Below are positions 18,831 to 28,093 of a stretch of 64,000 bases of DNA, piece by piece; the stretch's first letter is position 1; each line of letters opens with the position of its first letter. Source of the stretch: Flavobacterium limnosediminis JC2902. Lineage in GTDB: Bacteria; Bacteroidota; Bacteroidia; Flavobacteriales; Flavobacteriaceae. The notes beneath the pieces are model-generated. The model was not told the DNA's origin, did no database searches, and saw only the letters and a program-made list of their open reading frames with translations. The position numbers and the translations under genes were made by a program. Location: assembly GCF_000498535.1 (NCBI RefSeq), contig NZ_AVGG01000012.1, positions 49,355 through 113,354 on the forward strand, read 5' to 3'.

Positions 18831-18879
18831 ATTTCTGCTCATTCGTTGTACTCAAGCATTATTCCTAACCAAAATAACA

Positions 18880-19737
18880 ATGAGTACATTAAAAATTGCA
18901 ATCCAAAAATCGGGACGTCTCAATGAAGACAGCCTTAAAATCCTCAAAGATTGTGGCATTTCGGTAGAAAACGGAAACGACCAATTGAAAACCATTGCAT
19001 CCAACTTTCCATTGGAGATTTTATTCCTTCGTAATTCAGATATACCGCAGTATCTAATTGATGGCGTGGCAGATATCGCTATCGTAGGCGATAATTTACT
19101 GACCGAAAAAGGAGCCGATATCGAAATCACCGAACGATTGGGATTTTCAAAATGCCGTGTATCTGTAGCGATTCCGAAAACATTCGAATACAATAGTATT
19201 TCCGATTTAAACGGTTTACGAATCGCAACTTCTTACCCCAAAACAGTTTCGGACTATTTCAAATCAAAAAACATTACGGTCGAATTACACGAAATTTCGG
19301 GTTCTGTCGAAATCGCGCCCAATATCGGATTATCCGATGCAATTGTGGACATCGTTTCTACTGGAAGTACGCTTTTTAAAAACAACCTAAAAGAAGTCGA
19401 AGTCATTCTGAAAAGTGAAGCCGTTCTGGCAGTTTCACCAAAACTTTCTGCCGATAAAAAAGCAATTTTAGACAAACTCCGTTTCCGTATCCAATCTGTT
19501 TTAAAAGCACGAAAATCGAAATACATACTGATGAATGTTCCAAATTCTAAAATTGCAGAAATCAGCGCCATATTGCCGGTTTTAAAAAGTCCGACCGTAA
19601 TGCCGTTAGCGGAAGAAGGCTGGAGTAGTATTCATTCGGTTATCAACGAAGAACTTTTTTGGGAAGTCATTGACCAACTCAAAGCAGCCGGCGCGGAAGG
19701 CATTTTAGTTTGCCCTATTGAGAAAATGGTTTTATGA
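18880..19737 (+). CDS. hisG: ATP phosphoribosyltransferase (long form)
   Basis: 285 residues, so the long form with a C-terminal regulatory ACT-like domain (about 210-285) that carries feedback inhibition by histidine. The catalytic part starts with LKIAIQKSGRLNEDSLKIL and contains VDIVSTGSTLFKNNL, the phosphoribosyl-diphosphate loop. It catalyses the first step of histidine synthesis (ATP + PRPP to phosphoribosyl-ATP). First gene after the attenuator. It is followed by an 84-nt purine-rich repeat spacer. Confidence 0.95.
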   Translation: MSTLKIAIQKSGRLNEDSLKILKDCGISVENGNDQLKTIASNFPLEILFLRNSDIPQYLIDGVADIAIVGDNLLTEKGADIEITERLGFSKCRVSVAIPKTFEYNSISDLNGLRIATSYPKTVSDYFKSKNITVELHEISGSVEIAPNIGLSDAIVDIVSTGSTLFKNNLKEVEVILKSEAVLAVSPKLSADKKAILDKLRFRIQSVLKARKSKYILMNVPNSKIAEISAILPVLKSPTVMPLAEEGWSSIHSVINEELFWEVIDQLKAAGAEGILVCPIEKMVL

Positions 19738-19821
19738 GAAGAAGAGAGAAGAGACAAGAAGCAAGAGACAAGAAACAAAAGACAAGAGTAAAGAATATAG
19801 AGAATAGAAAATAGAGAATAG
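19738..19821 (+). repeat. Purine-rich phrase repeat spacer
   Basis: Almost pure A/G stretch of repeated GACAAGA, AAGCAAGA and AGAATAGA-type words between hisG and hisD. Positions 19799-19815 are identical to 59240-59256 in the aromatic operon, and the AAGCAAGA words recur at 25385-25437. Confidence 0.7.
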
Positions 19822-21108
19822 ATGAACAAAATAATAAATCCGAATGTGTGCGAATGGGCGACACTCACACAACGACCAACCCAAAGTTTCGCAGCTATAG
19901 AAGAAACAGTGAAGGGAATTTTTAAGGAAGTCCAACAAAAAGGGGATAGGGCCATAACAAAATACACATCTTTTTTTGACGGAATTGCGATTCAGAATAT
20001 AAAAGTTTCAGGGGCTGAAATTAAAGAAGCAGTTGCAAGTGTTCCTCAGGAATTAAAAGATGCGATACTGATGGCAAAATCAAATATCGAAGCTTTTCAC
20101 AGTGCTCAAAAAACGGAACGCATTGAAATTGAAACAATGGAAGGTGTTTCGTGCTGGCAGGAAAAAAGACCGATTCAAAAAGTCGGACTTTATATTCCAG
20201 GAGGTTCAGCGCCACTATTTTCAACGGTATTAATGCTTGCGATTCCGGCACAACTAGCCGGTTGCAAAGAAATCGTATTGTGTTCGCCACCGGATAATGA
20301 GGGCAAAATTAATCAGGCGATTTTATTTGCCGCTGATTTATGCGGTGTCACTCAAATTTTAAAAGTGGGAGGAATTCAGGCTATTGCGGGAATGACATTT
20401 GGAACAGCAACCGTACCCAAAGTTTATAAAATATTCGGCCCAGGAAATCAGTTTGTAACCGTTGCGAAACAAGTGGCAACGCAATTCGGACTCGCAATCG
20501 ACATGCCGGCCGGACCTTCTGAATTATTAGTGGTTGCAGACGATTCTGCTATTGCGGCTTTCGTAGCTTCCGATTTACTAAGTCAGGCGGAACACGGTGC
20601 CGACAGTCAAGTGGTTTTGGTTACAACTTCCTTAAAATTACTTTCCGCTGTTGAAAAAGAAGTCGAAAAACAACTGGAAAAGCTTCCAAGAAAGGCAATT
20701 GCAGCCAAAGCAATCCAAAATTCAAAATTAATCTGTTTTGAAAATAAAGAGCTGGCTTTAGATTTTATTAATGAATATGCGCCTGAACACTTTATTATTG
20801 CCACAAAAAATGAATCATTCTATGTGAATGGAATTCAGAATGCCGGTTCGGTTTTCATCGGAAATTACACTCCGGAAAGCGCCGGAGATTACGCTTCAGG
20901 AACCAATCACACGTTGCCAACAAACGGCTATGCCAAAAATTACAATGGTGTAAATCTGGATAGTTTTTTGAAAGCGATGACCTTTCAGAAGATTTCCAAA
21001 AAAGGCATTCAAAATATCGGAAAAACAATTGAAATCATGGCGGAAGCGGAAGGTTTACAAGCGCACAAAAATGCGGTAACGCTTCGTTTAAACAGTTTAA
21101 AGCAATAA
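19822..21108 (+). CDS. hisD: Histidinol dehydrogenase
   Basis: 428 residues, full length. It oxidises L-histidinol to L-histidine in two NAD-dependent steps with a catalytic zinc. Visible landmarks: GLYIPGGSAPLFSTVLMLAIPA, VYKIFGPGNQFVTVAKQ, IDMPAGPSELLVVAD, LSQAEHGADSQ with the zinc-binding Gln/His, and GNYTPESAGDYASGTNHTLPT. The order G-D in the operon follows the common Bacteroidetes arrangement. Confidence 0.96.
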   Translation: MNKIINPNVCEWATLTQRPTQSFAAIEETVKGIFKEVQQKGDRAITKYTSFFDGIAIQNIKVSGAEIKEAVASVPQELKDAILMAKSNIEAFHSAQKTERIEIETMEGVSCWQEKRPIQKVGLYIPGGSAPLFSTVLMLAIPAQLAGCKEIVLCSPPDNEGKINQAILFAADLCGVTQILKVGGIQAIAGMTFGTATVPKVYKIFGPGNQFVTVAKQVATQFGLAIDMPAGPSELLVVADDSAIAAFVASDLLSQAEHGADSQVVLVTTSLKLLSAVEKEVEKQLEKLPRKAIAAKAIQNSKLICFENKELALDFINEYAPEHFIIATKNESFYVNGIQNAGSVFIGNYTPESAGDYASGTNHTLPTNGYAKNYNGVNLDSFLKAMTFQKISKKGIQNIGKTIEIMAEAEGLQAHKNAVTLRLNSLKQ

Positions 21109-21112
21109 GAAA

Positions 21113-22147
21113 ATGAATTTAGAAAAATTAATCCGAACCAATATAAAAGCAATGCAACCGTATTCTTCAGCACGTGATGAATTCACGGATTTTGATCAGA
21201 AAATGATTTTTTTGGATGCGAATGAAAGTCCGTTCGAAAATGGTGTAAACCGTTATCCGGATCCGCAACAGCAAGCGATTAAATTAGTTTTGGCGGAACA
21301 GAAATCTGTGAATCCGAATCAGATTCTGTTGGGAAACGGCAGCGATGAAGTGCTGGATTTAATATTCAGAGCGTTCTGCGAACCGAATCGTGATAATGTG
21401 ATTACGCTTCCGCCAACTTACGGAATGTATGGCGTTTTGGCTAATCTGAACGCCATTGAAAATCGTGAAGTTTTATTATCATCCGATTTTCAGCCGGAAA
21501 TTGAACGTATTTTGGAGAAAGTCGATGCAAATACCAAAATGATTTTTCTGTGTTCCCCGAACAATCCCACGGGAAATTCCTTTTCCGATGAAAGTATCGT
21601 AACTTTATTAGAGAATTTCAACGGTTTGGTGGTTTTGGACGAAGCGTATATTGATTTTTCCGAAAAAGAAAGTTGGCTGACAAAACTCAACGACTATCCG
21701 AATTTAATCATCACACAAACGCTTTCCAAAGCCTATGGTTTGGCCGGAATCCGAATGGGAATTCTGTATGCTGCACCAGAGATTATCACTGTTTTAAACA
21801 AAATAAAACCGCCTTACAATCTGAATGTTTTATCACAGCAAAAGGCGCTAGAAGTGCTGTCTGATGGAAAATTAATTAAAACCAAAACAAATTTAATTAA
21901 AGGAGAAAAAAGAAACTTACTTAAACAATTACTTGAAGTGAATTTTATTCGAAACGTTTATCCGAGTGAAGCTAATTTTATTTTGATAAAAGTAGACGAT
22001 GCTAATACGAGATACAATCAGCTGCTAGAAAAAGGCATCGTGGTTCGCAACCGAAACAATCAGCCGCTTTGTGAAAATTGCCTGCGTATTTCCATCGGAA
22101 CACCGGAAGAAAATGAATTTTTAATCAACATACTAAAAACATTGTAA
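21113..22147 (+). CDS. hisC: Histidinol-phosphate aminotransferase
   Basis: 344 residues, class I/II aminotransferase fold with PLP. Motifs: [12 protein letters not shown] (substrate binding), [34 protein letters not shown], and [14 protein letters not shown] with the PLP lysine. It converts imidazole-acetol phosphate to histidinol phosphate with glutamate. The stop overlaps the hisB start by one base (TAATG), which indicates translational coupling. Confidence 0.96.
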   Translation: MNLEKLIRTNIKAMQPYSSARDEFTDFDQKMIFLDANESPFENGVNRYPDPQQQAIKLVLAEQKSVNPNQILLGNGSDEVLDLIFRAFCEPNRDNVITLPPTYGMYGVLANLNAIENREVLLSSDFQPEIERILEKVDANTKMIFLCSPNNPTGNSFSDESIVTLLENFNGLVVLDEAYIDFSEKESWLTKLNDYPNLIITQTLSKAYGLAGIRMGILYAAPEIITVLNKIKPPYNLNVLSQQKALEVLSDGKLIKTKTNLIKGEKRNLLKQLLEVNFIRNVYPSEANFILIKVDDANTRYNQLLEKGIVVRNRNNQPLCENCLRISIGTPEENEFLINILKTL

Positions 22148-23286
22148 TGGCTCAGAAAGCAGTATTCATAGACAGAGACGGAACGTTGGTTTTAGAACCG
22201 GACGATTATCAGGTAGACAGTTTATCCAAATTGGAATTCTATCCTGAAGTGTTTCAATATCTGTCAAAAATTGCAGCAGAATTGGATTTTGTAATCGTCA
22301 TGGTAACCAATCAGGATGGCTTGGGAACAGTCAATTATCCGGAAGAAACTTTTTGGCCTGTACAGAATTTCATCCTTAAAGCGTTTGAAAATGAAGGAAT
22401 AAAGTTTGCAGAAATTTTCATAGACCGAAGTTTTCCCGAAGACGATTTACCCACAAGAAAGCCTAAAACAGGAATGCTTACAAAATATCTGAACAATCCC
22501 GATTATGATTTGGAAAACTCTTTTGTTATTGGTGATCGTCTAACGGATGTTGAATTAGCTAAAAATCTTGGTGCTAAAGCGATTTTCATTAAAAACGAAG
22601 ATGATTTAGGCGGAAATGAAATCGCTTCTTCGGCAGAAGAATTAGTCCCAACCATTGCATTGACAACAACTTCCTGGAAAGCGATTTATGAATTTTTGAA
22701 GTTAAAAGAACGTTCGGCGTCCATTATTCGTAAAACCAATGAAACGGATATTTCCATTACGGTAAATTTAGACGGCACCGGAAAAAGCAACATTAATACA
22801 GGTTTAGTATTTTTCGATCATATGTTAGACCAAATTGCGCGCCACGGACAAATCGATTTGGATATTCAGGTGAAAGGCGATTTAGAAGTAGACGAACACC
22901 ACACGATTGAAGATACAGCAATTGCTTTAGGAGAAGTGTTTGCCAAAGCTTTAGGAAATAAGCTCGGAATCGAACGCTACGGATTTTGCCTGCCTATGGA
23001 CGATTGTTTAGCACAGGTCGCTATTGACTTCGGAGGCAGAAATTGGCTCGTTTGGGAAGCCGAATTCAAGCGTGAAATGATTGGCCAGATGCCAACGGAA
23101 ATGTTCTTTCACTTCTTTAAGTCATTCACTGACGGAGCGAAAGCCAATCTGAATATCAAGGCCGAAGGAACCAACGAACATCATAAAATTGAAGCTGTTT
23201 TTAAAGCGTTTGCCAAAGCAATCAAAGCAGCTGTAAAACGTGATACCGAAAAAATGATTCTGCCATCGACTAAAGGAATGTTATAA
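22147..23286 (+). CDS. hisB: Bifunctional histidinol-phosphatase / imidazoleglycerol-phosphate dehydratase
   Basis: 379 residues. The N-terminal HAD phosphatase (about 1-165) has the DRDGTLV nucleophile motif and [17 protein letters not shown]. The C-terminal dehydratase (about 185-379) has [28 protein letters not shown] and [15 protein letters not shown], the metal-binding His motifs. Steps 7 and 9 of histidine synthesis are joined as in E. coli and most Bacteroidetes. One nucleotide separates it from hisH. Confidence 0.96.
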   Translation: MAQKAVFIDRDGTLVLEPDDYQVDSLSKLEFYPEVFQYLSKIAAELDFVIVMVTNQDGLGTVNYPEETFWPVQNFILKAFENEGIKFAEIFIDRSFPEDDLPTRKPKTGMLTKYLNNPDYDLENSFVIGDRLTDVELAKNLGAKAIFIKNEDDLGGNEIASSAEELVPTIALTTTSWKAIYEFLKLKERSASIIRKTNETDISITVNLDGTGKSNINTGLVFFDHMLDQIARHGQIDLDIQVKGDLEVDEHHTIEDTAIALGEVFAKALGNKLGIERYGFCLPMDDCLAQVAIDFGGRNWLVWEAEFKREMIGQMPTEMFFHFFKSFTDGAKANLNIKAEGTNEHHKIEAVFKAFAKAIKAAVKRDTEKMILPSTKGML

Positions 23287-23287
23287 A

Positions 23288-23881
23288 ATGAAAATAGCTA
23301 TTATAGATTACGGAGCCGGAAATGTACAAAGTGTTCTGTTTGCCTTGGAACGATTGGGTTTTCAGGGAATACTCACCGATGATTGGAATGAAATAAAAAC
23401 AGCTGATAAAGTGATTTTTCCGGGTGTGGGCGAGGCGGGTACCGCTATGAAAAAACTGAGCGATAAAGGATTAGCAGCTTTAATTCCGACATTAAAACAA
23501 CCGATTCTAGGAATTTGTTTAGGTATGCAATTGATGTGCAAAAGTACGCAAGAAGGCAACACCAAAGGATTAGGTATTTTCAATGTGGAGGTAATCAAAT
23601 TCACGAATCAGGTGAAAGTTCCGCAAATGGGTTGGAATATGATTTATAATTTGCAATCGCCTTTATTTGAAGGAATTCAAGAAGAGGAGTTTATGTATCT
23701 GGTACACAGCTTTTATGCTTCAAAATGCGATGAGAGTATTGCCACAACCAATTATGAAACAGAATATTCATCGGCGTTGCAGAAAAACAACTTTTACGGC
23801 GTACAGTTTCACCCTGAAAAAAGCGGAACCGCAGGAGAACAAATTTTAAAGAACTTCCTTCAACTAACCACCGATTACTAA
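23288..23881 (+). CDS. hisH: Imidazole glycerol phosphate synthase, glutamine amidotransferase subunit
   Basis: 197 residues. A class I glutaminase that feeds ammonia to HisF. The catalytic triad is visible: PILGICLGMQLM (Cys), GVQFHPEKSGTAG (His and Glu). It starts IAIIDYGAGNVQSV. The last codons (residues TTDY and the stop) fall inside a repeated phrase that continues into the spacer before hisA, so the C-terminus may have been shaped by repeat insertion. Confidence 0.95.
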   Translation: MKIAIIDYGAGNVQSVLFALERLGFQGILTDDWNEIKTADKVIFPGVGEAGTAMKKLSDKGLAALIPTLKQPILGICLGMQLMCKSTQEGNTKGLGIFNVEVIKFTNQVKVPQMGWNMIYNLQSPLFEGIQEEEFMYLVHSFYASKCDESIATTNYETEYSSALQKNNFYGVQFHPEKSGTAGEQILKNFLQLTTDY

Positions 23882-23896
23882 CAACTAACGACTAAT
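23875..23896. repeat. Shared 22-nt repeat phrase at hisH/hisA junction
   Basis: This 22-mer is an exact reverse complement of 57799-57820 in the spacer of the aromatic operon. It covers the hisH stop codon and 15 nt of the 18-nt spacer. Confidence 0.75.
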
Positions 23897-23899
23897 TTA

Positions 23900-24625
23900 A
23901 TGAGAATCATCCCTGCCATAGACATCATCGACGGAAAATGCGTCCGTCTTTCAAAAGGTGATTACGAAACCAAAAAAATCTACAATGAAAATCCGCTGGA
24001 AGTAGCCAAATCATTTGAAGCCCACGGAATAGAGTATCTACATTTAGTTGACTTAGACGGTGCCAAATCGAATCGGATTATCAATTACAAGGTGTTGGAA
24101 CAAATTGCGACCAAAACCAGTTTGAAAATTGATTTCGGAGGTGGATTAAAATCGGATGAAGATTTGAAAATTGCCTTCGAATCAGGTGCAAACCAAATTA
24201 CCGGAGGAAGTATAGCCGTAAAACAACCGGAAATTTTTAAAAACTGGATTGAAAAGTTCGGTGCAGAAAAAATCATATTAGGTGCTGATGTCAATAACGA
24301 AAAAATAGCCATTTCCGGTTGGCTTGAAGAATCACAAGAAGATTTGGTTCCGTTTATTCAAAAATACCAACAATCCGGAATTCAATATGTGATTTGTACC
24401 GATATCGCTAAAGACGGAATGTTGCAAGGTCCATCGTTCGATTTGTATCAGAAAATTTTAGCGCAAACGAATGACATAAAACTCATTGCTTCCGGCGGAA
24501 TTTCAACTTTTGATGAGTTGCCCAAATTAGCCGAAATAGGCTGTGAGGGAACCATTATCGGAAAAGCGATTTACGAAGATCGAATAACATTGAAACAACT
24601 GAAGAATTTCATCTTAAACTTTTAA
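23900..24625 (+). CDS. hisA: Phosphoribosylformimino-5-aminoimidazole carboxamide ribotide isomerase
   Basis: 241 residues, a beta-alpha barrel. It begins [20 protein letters not shown] with the first catalytic Asp, has [16 protein letters not shown], and a second half with [16 protein letters not shown] carrying the second catalytic Asp, and ASGGIST as phosphate loop. It performs the Amadori rearrangement of ProFAR to PRFAR. Two bases separate it from hisF. Confidence 0.96.
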   Translation: MRIIPAIDIIDGKCVRLSKGDYETKKIYNENPLEVAKSFEAHGIEYLHLVDLDGAKSNRIINYKVLEQIATKTSLKIDFGGGLKSDEDLKIAFESGANQITGGSIAVKQPEIFKNWIEKFGAEKIILGADVNNEKIAISGWLEESQEDLVPFIQKYQQSGIQYVICTDIAKDGMLQGPSFDLYQKILAQTNDIKLIASGGISTFDELPKLAEIGCEGTIIGKAIYEDRITLKQLKNFILNF

Positions 24626-24626
24626 A

Positions 24627-25382
24627 ATGCTCACAAAAAGAATTATTCCCTGTCTCGATATCAAAAACGGAAGAACCGTAAAAGGTGTGAATTTCGTCGA
24701 TTTGAAAGATGCCGGAGATCCGGTGGAATTAGCAAAAAAATATACCGAAACCGGAGCAGACGAACTGGTTTTTCTGGATATTTCAGCCACCGAAGAGCGC
24801 CGTACCACATTGGTTGATTTGGTTCGGAAAATAGCTGGTGCGATCAATATTCCATTTACGGTTGGTGGCGGTATTTCATCTGTGGAAGATGTGGATATCC
24901 TACTTAAAAACGGTGCTGATAAGATTTCCATCAATTCATCGGCAGTAAAAAATCCAAATCTGATAAATGAAATTGCATCTAAATACGGAAGTCAATGTGT
25001 CGTCGTTGCGATAGATGCCAAACAAATTGAAAACAATTGGATGGTGCATTTGGTTGGAGGCAAAGTTGCTACAAAATTGAACCTGTTTGATTGGGCAAAA
25101 GAAGTGGAACAAAGGGGAGCGGGAGAAATTCTCTTCACATCCATGAACAACGACGGAACCAAAAATGGTTTTGCCAATCAAGCTTTAGCGAAACTGTCCG
25201 AAACCGTTAATATTCCAATAATTGCTTCGGGAGGCGCCGGTTCGATGCAACATTTCGCAGCTACTTTCATTGATGGCAAAGCCGATGCAGCATTGGCGGC
25301 GAGCGTTTTTCACTTTCAGGAAATAGAAATTCCGGAATTGAAACAGTTTTTAAGGAGCAAGAAAATAGATGTCAGAATATAG
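24627..25382 (+). CDS. hisF: Imidazole glycerol phosphate synthase cyclase subunit
   Basis: 251 residues, a beta-alpha barrel paralogous to HisA. Landmarks: [77 protein letters not shown] with the catalytic Asp, and [13 protein letters not shown]. It forms the cyclase with HisH. It is followed by a 73-nt purine-rich repeat spacer before hisIE. Confidence 0.96.
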   Translation: MLTKRIIPCLDIKNGRTVKGVNFVDLKDAGDPVELAKKYTETGADELVFLDISATEERRTTLVDLVRKIAGAINIPFTVGGGISSVEDVDILLKNGADKISINSSAVKNPNLINEIASKYGSQCVVVAIDAKQIENNWMVHLVGGKVATKLNLFDWAKEVEQRGAGEILFTSMNNDGTKNGFANQALAKLSETVNIPIIASGGAGSMQHFAATFIDGKADAALAASVFHFQEIEIPELKQFLRSKKIDVRI

Positions 25383-25384
25383 AA

Positions 25385-25437
25385 AACAGAAGCAAGAAGC
25401 AAGAGGCAAGAAGCAAGAGGCAAGAGGCAAGAATTAA
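25385..25437 (+). repeat. Purine-rich AAGCAAGA phrase repeat
   Basis: Tandem-like AGCAAGAAGC / AAGAGGCAAGA words between hisF and hisIE, the same word family as 19738-19821 and 59220-59256. It contains no gene and no hairpin. Confidence 0.7.
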
Positions 25438-25455
25438 GAAAATAGAATTAAGAAA

Positions 25456-26055
25456 ATGAAAATAGATTTTACCAAAAATACTGATGGTTTAGTGCCAGCC
25501 ATTATTCAGGACAGCGAAACTAAAAACGTACTGATGTTGGGCTATATGAATCAGGAGGCTTTGAATAAAACTTTAGATACAAAAAAAGTAACCTTCTTCA
25601 GCCGAACAAAGAAGCGCTTGTGGACAAAAGGCGAGGAGAGTGGCAACTTTCTAGAGCTGATTTCGATTGCGGAAGATTGCGACAACGATACGCTTTTAGT
25701 AGGCGTTCGACCTACGGGAGCTACTTGCCACACCGGTTCAGATACATGCTGGCAAGAACCTAACAATCTGGATTATGGATTTATATCGAAATTAGAAAAA
25801 ACAATCAAAAATCGAAAAGAAAATACGAATACTGAACAAAGTTATGTTGTCTCATTGTTTGAAAATGGAATCAATAAAATTGCTCAAAAAGTTGGGGAAG
25901 AAGCGATAGAAGTCGTGATTGAAGCGAAAGATAATAACGACGATTTATTCTTAAGTGAAAGTGCCGATTTACTGTTTCATTATCTGATATTATTACAGGC
26001 CAAAGGATTTCAATTAAATGATGTCGTAAAAGTATTGCAATCGAGAGAAAAATAA
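25456..26055 (+). CDS. hisIE: Bifunctional phosphoribosyl-AMP cyclohydrolase / phosphoribosyl-ATP pyrophosphatase
   Basis: 199 residues. The HisI half (1-105) has LMLGYMNQEAL, FFSRTKKRLWTKGE and TGATCHTGSDTCW with the zinc cysteines. The HisE half (about 110-199) has NKIAQKVGEEAIEVVIEA and ESADLLFHYLILL with the magnesium Glu residues. It carries out steps 2 and 3 of the pathway and completes the set hisGDCBHAF-IE, so the operon is sufficient from ATP/PRPP to histidine. Confidence 0.96.
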   Translation: MKIDFTKNTDGLVPAIIQDSETKNVLMLGYMNQEALNKTLDTKKVTFFSRTKKRLWTKGEESGNFLELISIAEDCDNDTLLVGVRPTGATCHTGSDTCWQEPNNLDYGFISKLEKTIKNRKENTNTEQSYVVSLFENGINKIAQKVGEEAIEVVIEAKDNNDDLFLSESADLLFHYLILLQAKGFQLNDVVKVLQSREK

Positions 26056-26096
26056 TTTTCAGGAATTCTCAAAATAGTGTACTTTTAAAATAAAAA

Positions 26097-26762
26097 ATGA
26101 TTTCAAAAGCCGAACTGGATTTTCTTTCCGAATTAAAACAAAACAATAACCGCGAATGGTTTGCCGAGAATAAAAAGCGATTTGAAAAACATCAGAAAGA
26201 AACGAAGCTTTTTTTTACCGAAGTGGGTGAACAATTAGGGAAACAAGACGGAATTGAGCAAGTCCAGATTTTCAGAATTTATCGTGATGTACGTTTCTCT
26301 AAAGACAAAGCGCCTTATAAAAACCATTTCAGCGTTCATTTTTCGCGTACAAAACCGATGCTTCGAGGTGGTTATTATCTGCATATCGAACCCGGCGGAA
26401 GTTTTGTAGGAGGCGGTTTCTGGGATCCGAATACTGAAGACTTAAACCGAATTCGCAAAGAATTTGAAATGGATGATGAAGAAATCCGTTCCATTATCGC
26501 CGACAACACTTTCAAGAAGTTTTTCGGTGAACTGAAAGGTGATGAATTAAAAACGGCTCCGAAAGGTTTCGATAAAACCCATCCGGCCATTGATCTGATC
26601 CGGAAAAAACAATATCTGGTAACAAGAGCATTCACGGATAAAGAAGTTTTATCGCCGAATTTCCAGCAGGAAGTTTTGGATACCTTTAAAGCCATGCGGC
26701 CTTTCTTCGATTATATGAGTGATGTACTGAGTACCAACCTTAACGGAGAAAGCATATATTAA
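26097..26762 (+). CDS. DUF2461 family protein
   Basis: 221 residues, full length for the DUF2461 (TIGR02453-type) family. Characteristic segments are LKQNNNREWFAENKKRFE, FRIYRDVRFSKDKAPYKNHF, and GGYYLHIEPGGSFVGGGFW. It is cytoplasmic and no enzymatic activity is established for the family. It begins 41 nt after hisIE in the same direction and ends at a terminator, so it may share the his transcript. Confidence 0.85.
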   Translation: MISKAELDFLSELKQNNNREWFAENKKRFEKHQKETKLFFTEVGEQLGKQDGIEQVQIFRIYRDVRFSKDKAPYKNHFSVHFSRTKPMLRGGYYLHIEPGGSFVGGGFWDPNTEDLNRIRKEFEMDDEEIRSIIADNTFKKFFGELKGDELKTAPKGFDKTHPAIDLIRKKQYLVTRAFTDKEVLSPNFQQEVLDTFKAMRPFFDYMSDVLSTNLNGESIY

Positions 26763-26790
26763 AAAAAGCTGTCGGTTAAGACAGCTTTTT
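26763..26790. terminator. Terminator after DUF2461/his transcript
   Basis: Stem GCTGTC/GACAGC with a 6-nt loop, preceded by A-rich and followed by T-rich sequence. Usable for both the plus-strand DUF2461 gene and the convergent gene ending at 26823. Confidence 0.85.
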
Positions 26791-26822
26791 CGTTTGTGGT
26801 ATTGGTTCAAAAAGGGTTAAAA

Positions 26823-27218
26823 TTATTCTTGTTCTAAAATCATAACCTGACTTTTCAGTCGCTCGATCAGCATGTTCATCATGCGTTTATTGATGTTTGA
26901 GGAATTTTTGATGTATTCCTGATATTCTTCCACAGTAAAAAGTCCGATGATGATGCCTTTTAATGAATTTCGGAACTTAATATCGCGTTGAATCACATTT
27001 TCGATGTATGCCATTTTTTTCTCGGGAGTCAGCGAAAAGAAAACCTTCTTCTGCTTCACAGCGTAATTCATGAAAACATGAATGAACAGTTCGTTTTGTA
27101 AAACCAAAATGGGGCGCAAGATTCTGTTTTGAAAAATTTCTTCGGCAGAAGACTGCTCCGTAATTGCTCCAAGGGGCTCGCCTCTCAGATCAATAAGAAA
27201 AGTGTCGCGATTTTCCAT
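26823..27218 (-). CDS. Conserved-looking small protein of unknown function
   Basis: 131 residues, not recognised. The N-terminus (MENRDTFLIDLRGEPLGAI) is followed by mostly helical sequence with amphipathic segments (FIHVFMNYAVKQKKVFF, LTPEKKMAYIENVIQRDIKFRNSLKGIIIGLF). There is no signal peptide, cysteine or metal motif. It has its own short upstream region of about 90 nt shared with the divergent NUDIX gene. Codon use looks like its neighbours. Confidence 0.6.
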   Translation of the reverse strand: MENRDTFLIDLRGEPLGAITEQSSAEEIFQNRILRPILVLQNELFIHVFMNYAVKQKKVFFSLTPEKKMAYIENVIQRDIKFRNSLKGIIIGLFTVEEYQEYIKNSSNINKRMMNMLIERLKSQVMILEQE

Positions 27219-27308
27219 TTTTTTTATTTTAAATTTACGAAATAAGAAACGGCCTTAGTTGGCAACCCAAAAAAAGTTATTAATAGTTTATTGTTGAAAA
27301 CCCAGTTT

Positions 27309-27725
27309 ATGAGAACTTCAAAAATATTTGTGACCGTCGATGCGGTTATCTTCCGAAAAAGCACAGATTACGAATTGCTTTTAATCAAACGGAAAAATGA
27401 ACCTTTTAAAGATTGTTGGGCGTTGCCGGGCGGATTTGTGGATGAAAATGAAGATTTAAAAGTGGCTGCCATCCGTGAATTGGATGAAGAAACACAAATA
27501 AAAGTTACTGATTTGGAACAGATTGGTGCTTTCGGAACTCCTTTTCGTGATCCGAGAGGACATATGATTTCTGTTGCTTATTTCGGAACAGTTCCTTCGG
27601 ATACTGTAGCTATTGCAGCGGATGACGCTAAAGAAATCGGCTGGTTTGCTGTAAAAGATTTGCCAAAATTAGCATTTGATCATTTGGATATTGTAACTTT
27701 GACCCTACAAAAAATAAAACTATGA
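27309..27725 (+). CDS. NUDIX hydrolase
   Basis: 138 residues from the ATG at 27309. A TTG 18 nt upstream is less likely. The NUDIX box is complete: GGFVDENEDLKVAAIRELDEET (split: GGFVDENED, then REL-DEET with the metal-binding Glu residues). The sequence before it, LLLIKRKNEPFKDCWALPGG, is typical of ADP-ribose/NAD-type or 8-oxo-dGTP-type enzymes. Substrate not determinable. The last 4 nt overlap the thioesterase start. Confidence 0.9.
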   Translation: MRTSKIFVTVDAVIFRKSTDYELLLIKRKNEPFKDCWALPGGFVDENEDLKVAAIRELDEETQIKVTDLEQIGAFGTPFRDPRGHMISVAYFGTVPSDTVAIAADDAKEIGWFAVKDLPKLAFDHLDIVTLTLQKIKL

Positions 27726-28093
27726 ACTACCAAACCAGAAAATGGGTAAGACCGGAAGATTTAAACGCAAACGGAACCTTATTTGGAGGAAAATTATTAT
27801 CGTGGATTGATGATGAAGCTGCTTTGTATTCAATCATTATCTTAAAGAATAACCGGATTGTAACCAAATTCATGTCGGAGATCAATTTCATGAGTTCGGC
27901 TCGTCAGGGTGATATTATTGAAATCGGGTTGGATGTCGTTAAATTCGGAAAAACCTCGATTACGATGCGTTGTGAAGTCCGCAATGTGATGACCAAAGCC
28001 GTGATTATCACTGTGGATGCCATTACGATGGTAAATTTAGATAGTTTCGGACAGCCTGCCATTCACGGAAAACTGAGCGCGGAAGAATATTAA
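27722..28093 (+). CDS. Acyl-CoA thioesterase, YciA-like hotdog fold
   Basis: 123 residues. It begins RKWVRPEDLNANGTLFGGKLLSWIDDEAA, the usual hotdog helix with the active-site Asn/Asp region of YciA/BACH thioesterases, followed by FMSEINFMSSARQGDIIEIG. It hydrolyses acyl-CoA to free acid plus CoA. ATGA overlap with the NUDIX gene indicates translational coupling. It is convergent with the MscS gene, and the two stop regions overlap by 4 nt. Confidence 0.88.
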   Translation: MNYQTRKWVRPEDLNANGTLFGGKLLSWIDDEAALYSIIILKNNRIVTKFMSEINFMSSARQGDIIEIGLDVVKFGKTSITMRCEVRNVMTKAVIITVDAITMVNLDSFGQPAIHGKLSAEEY

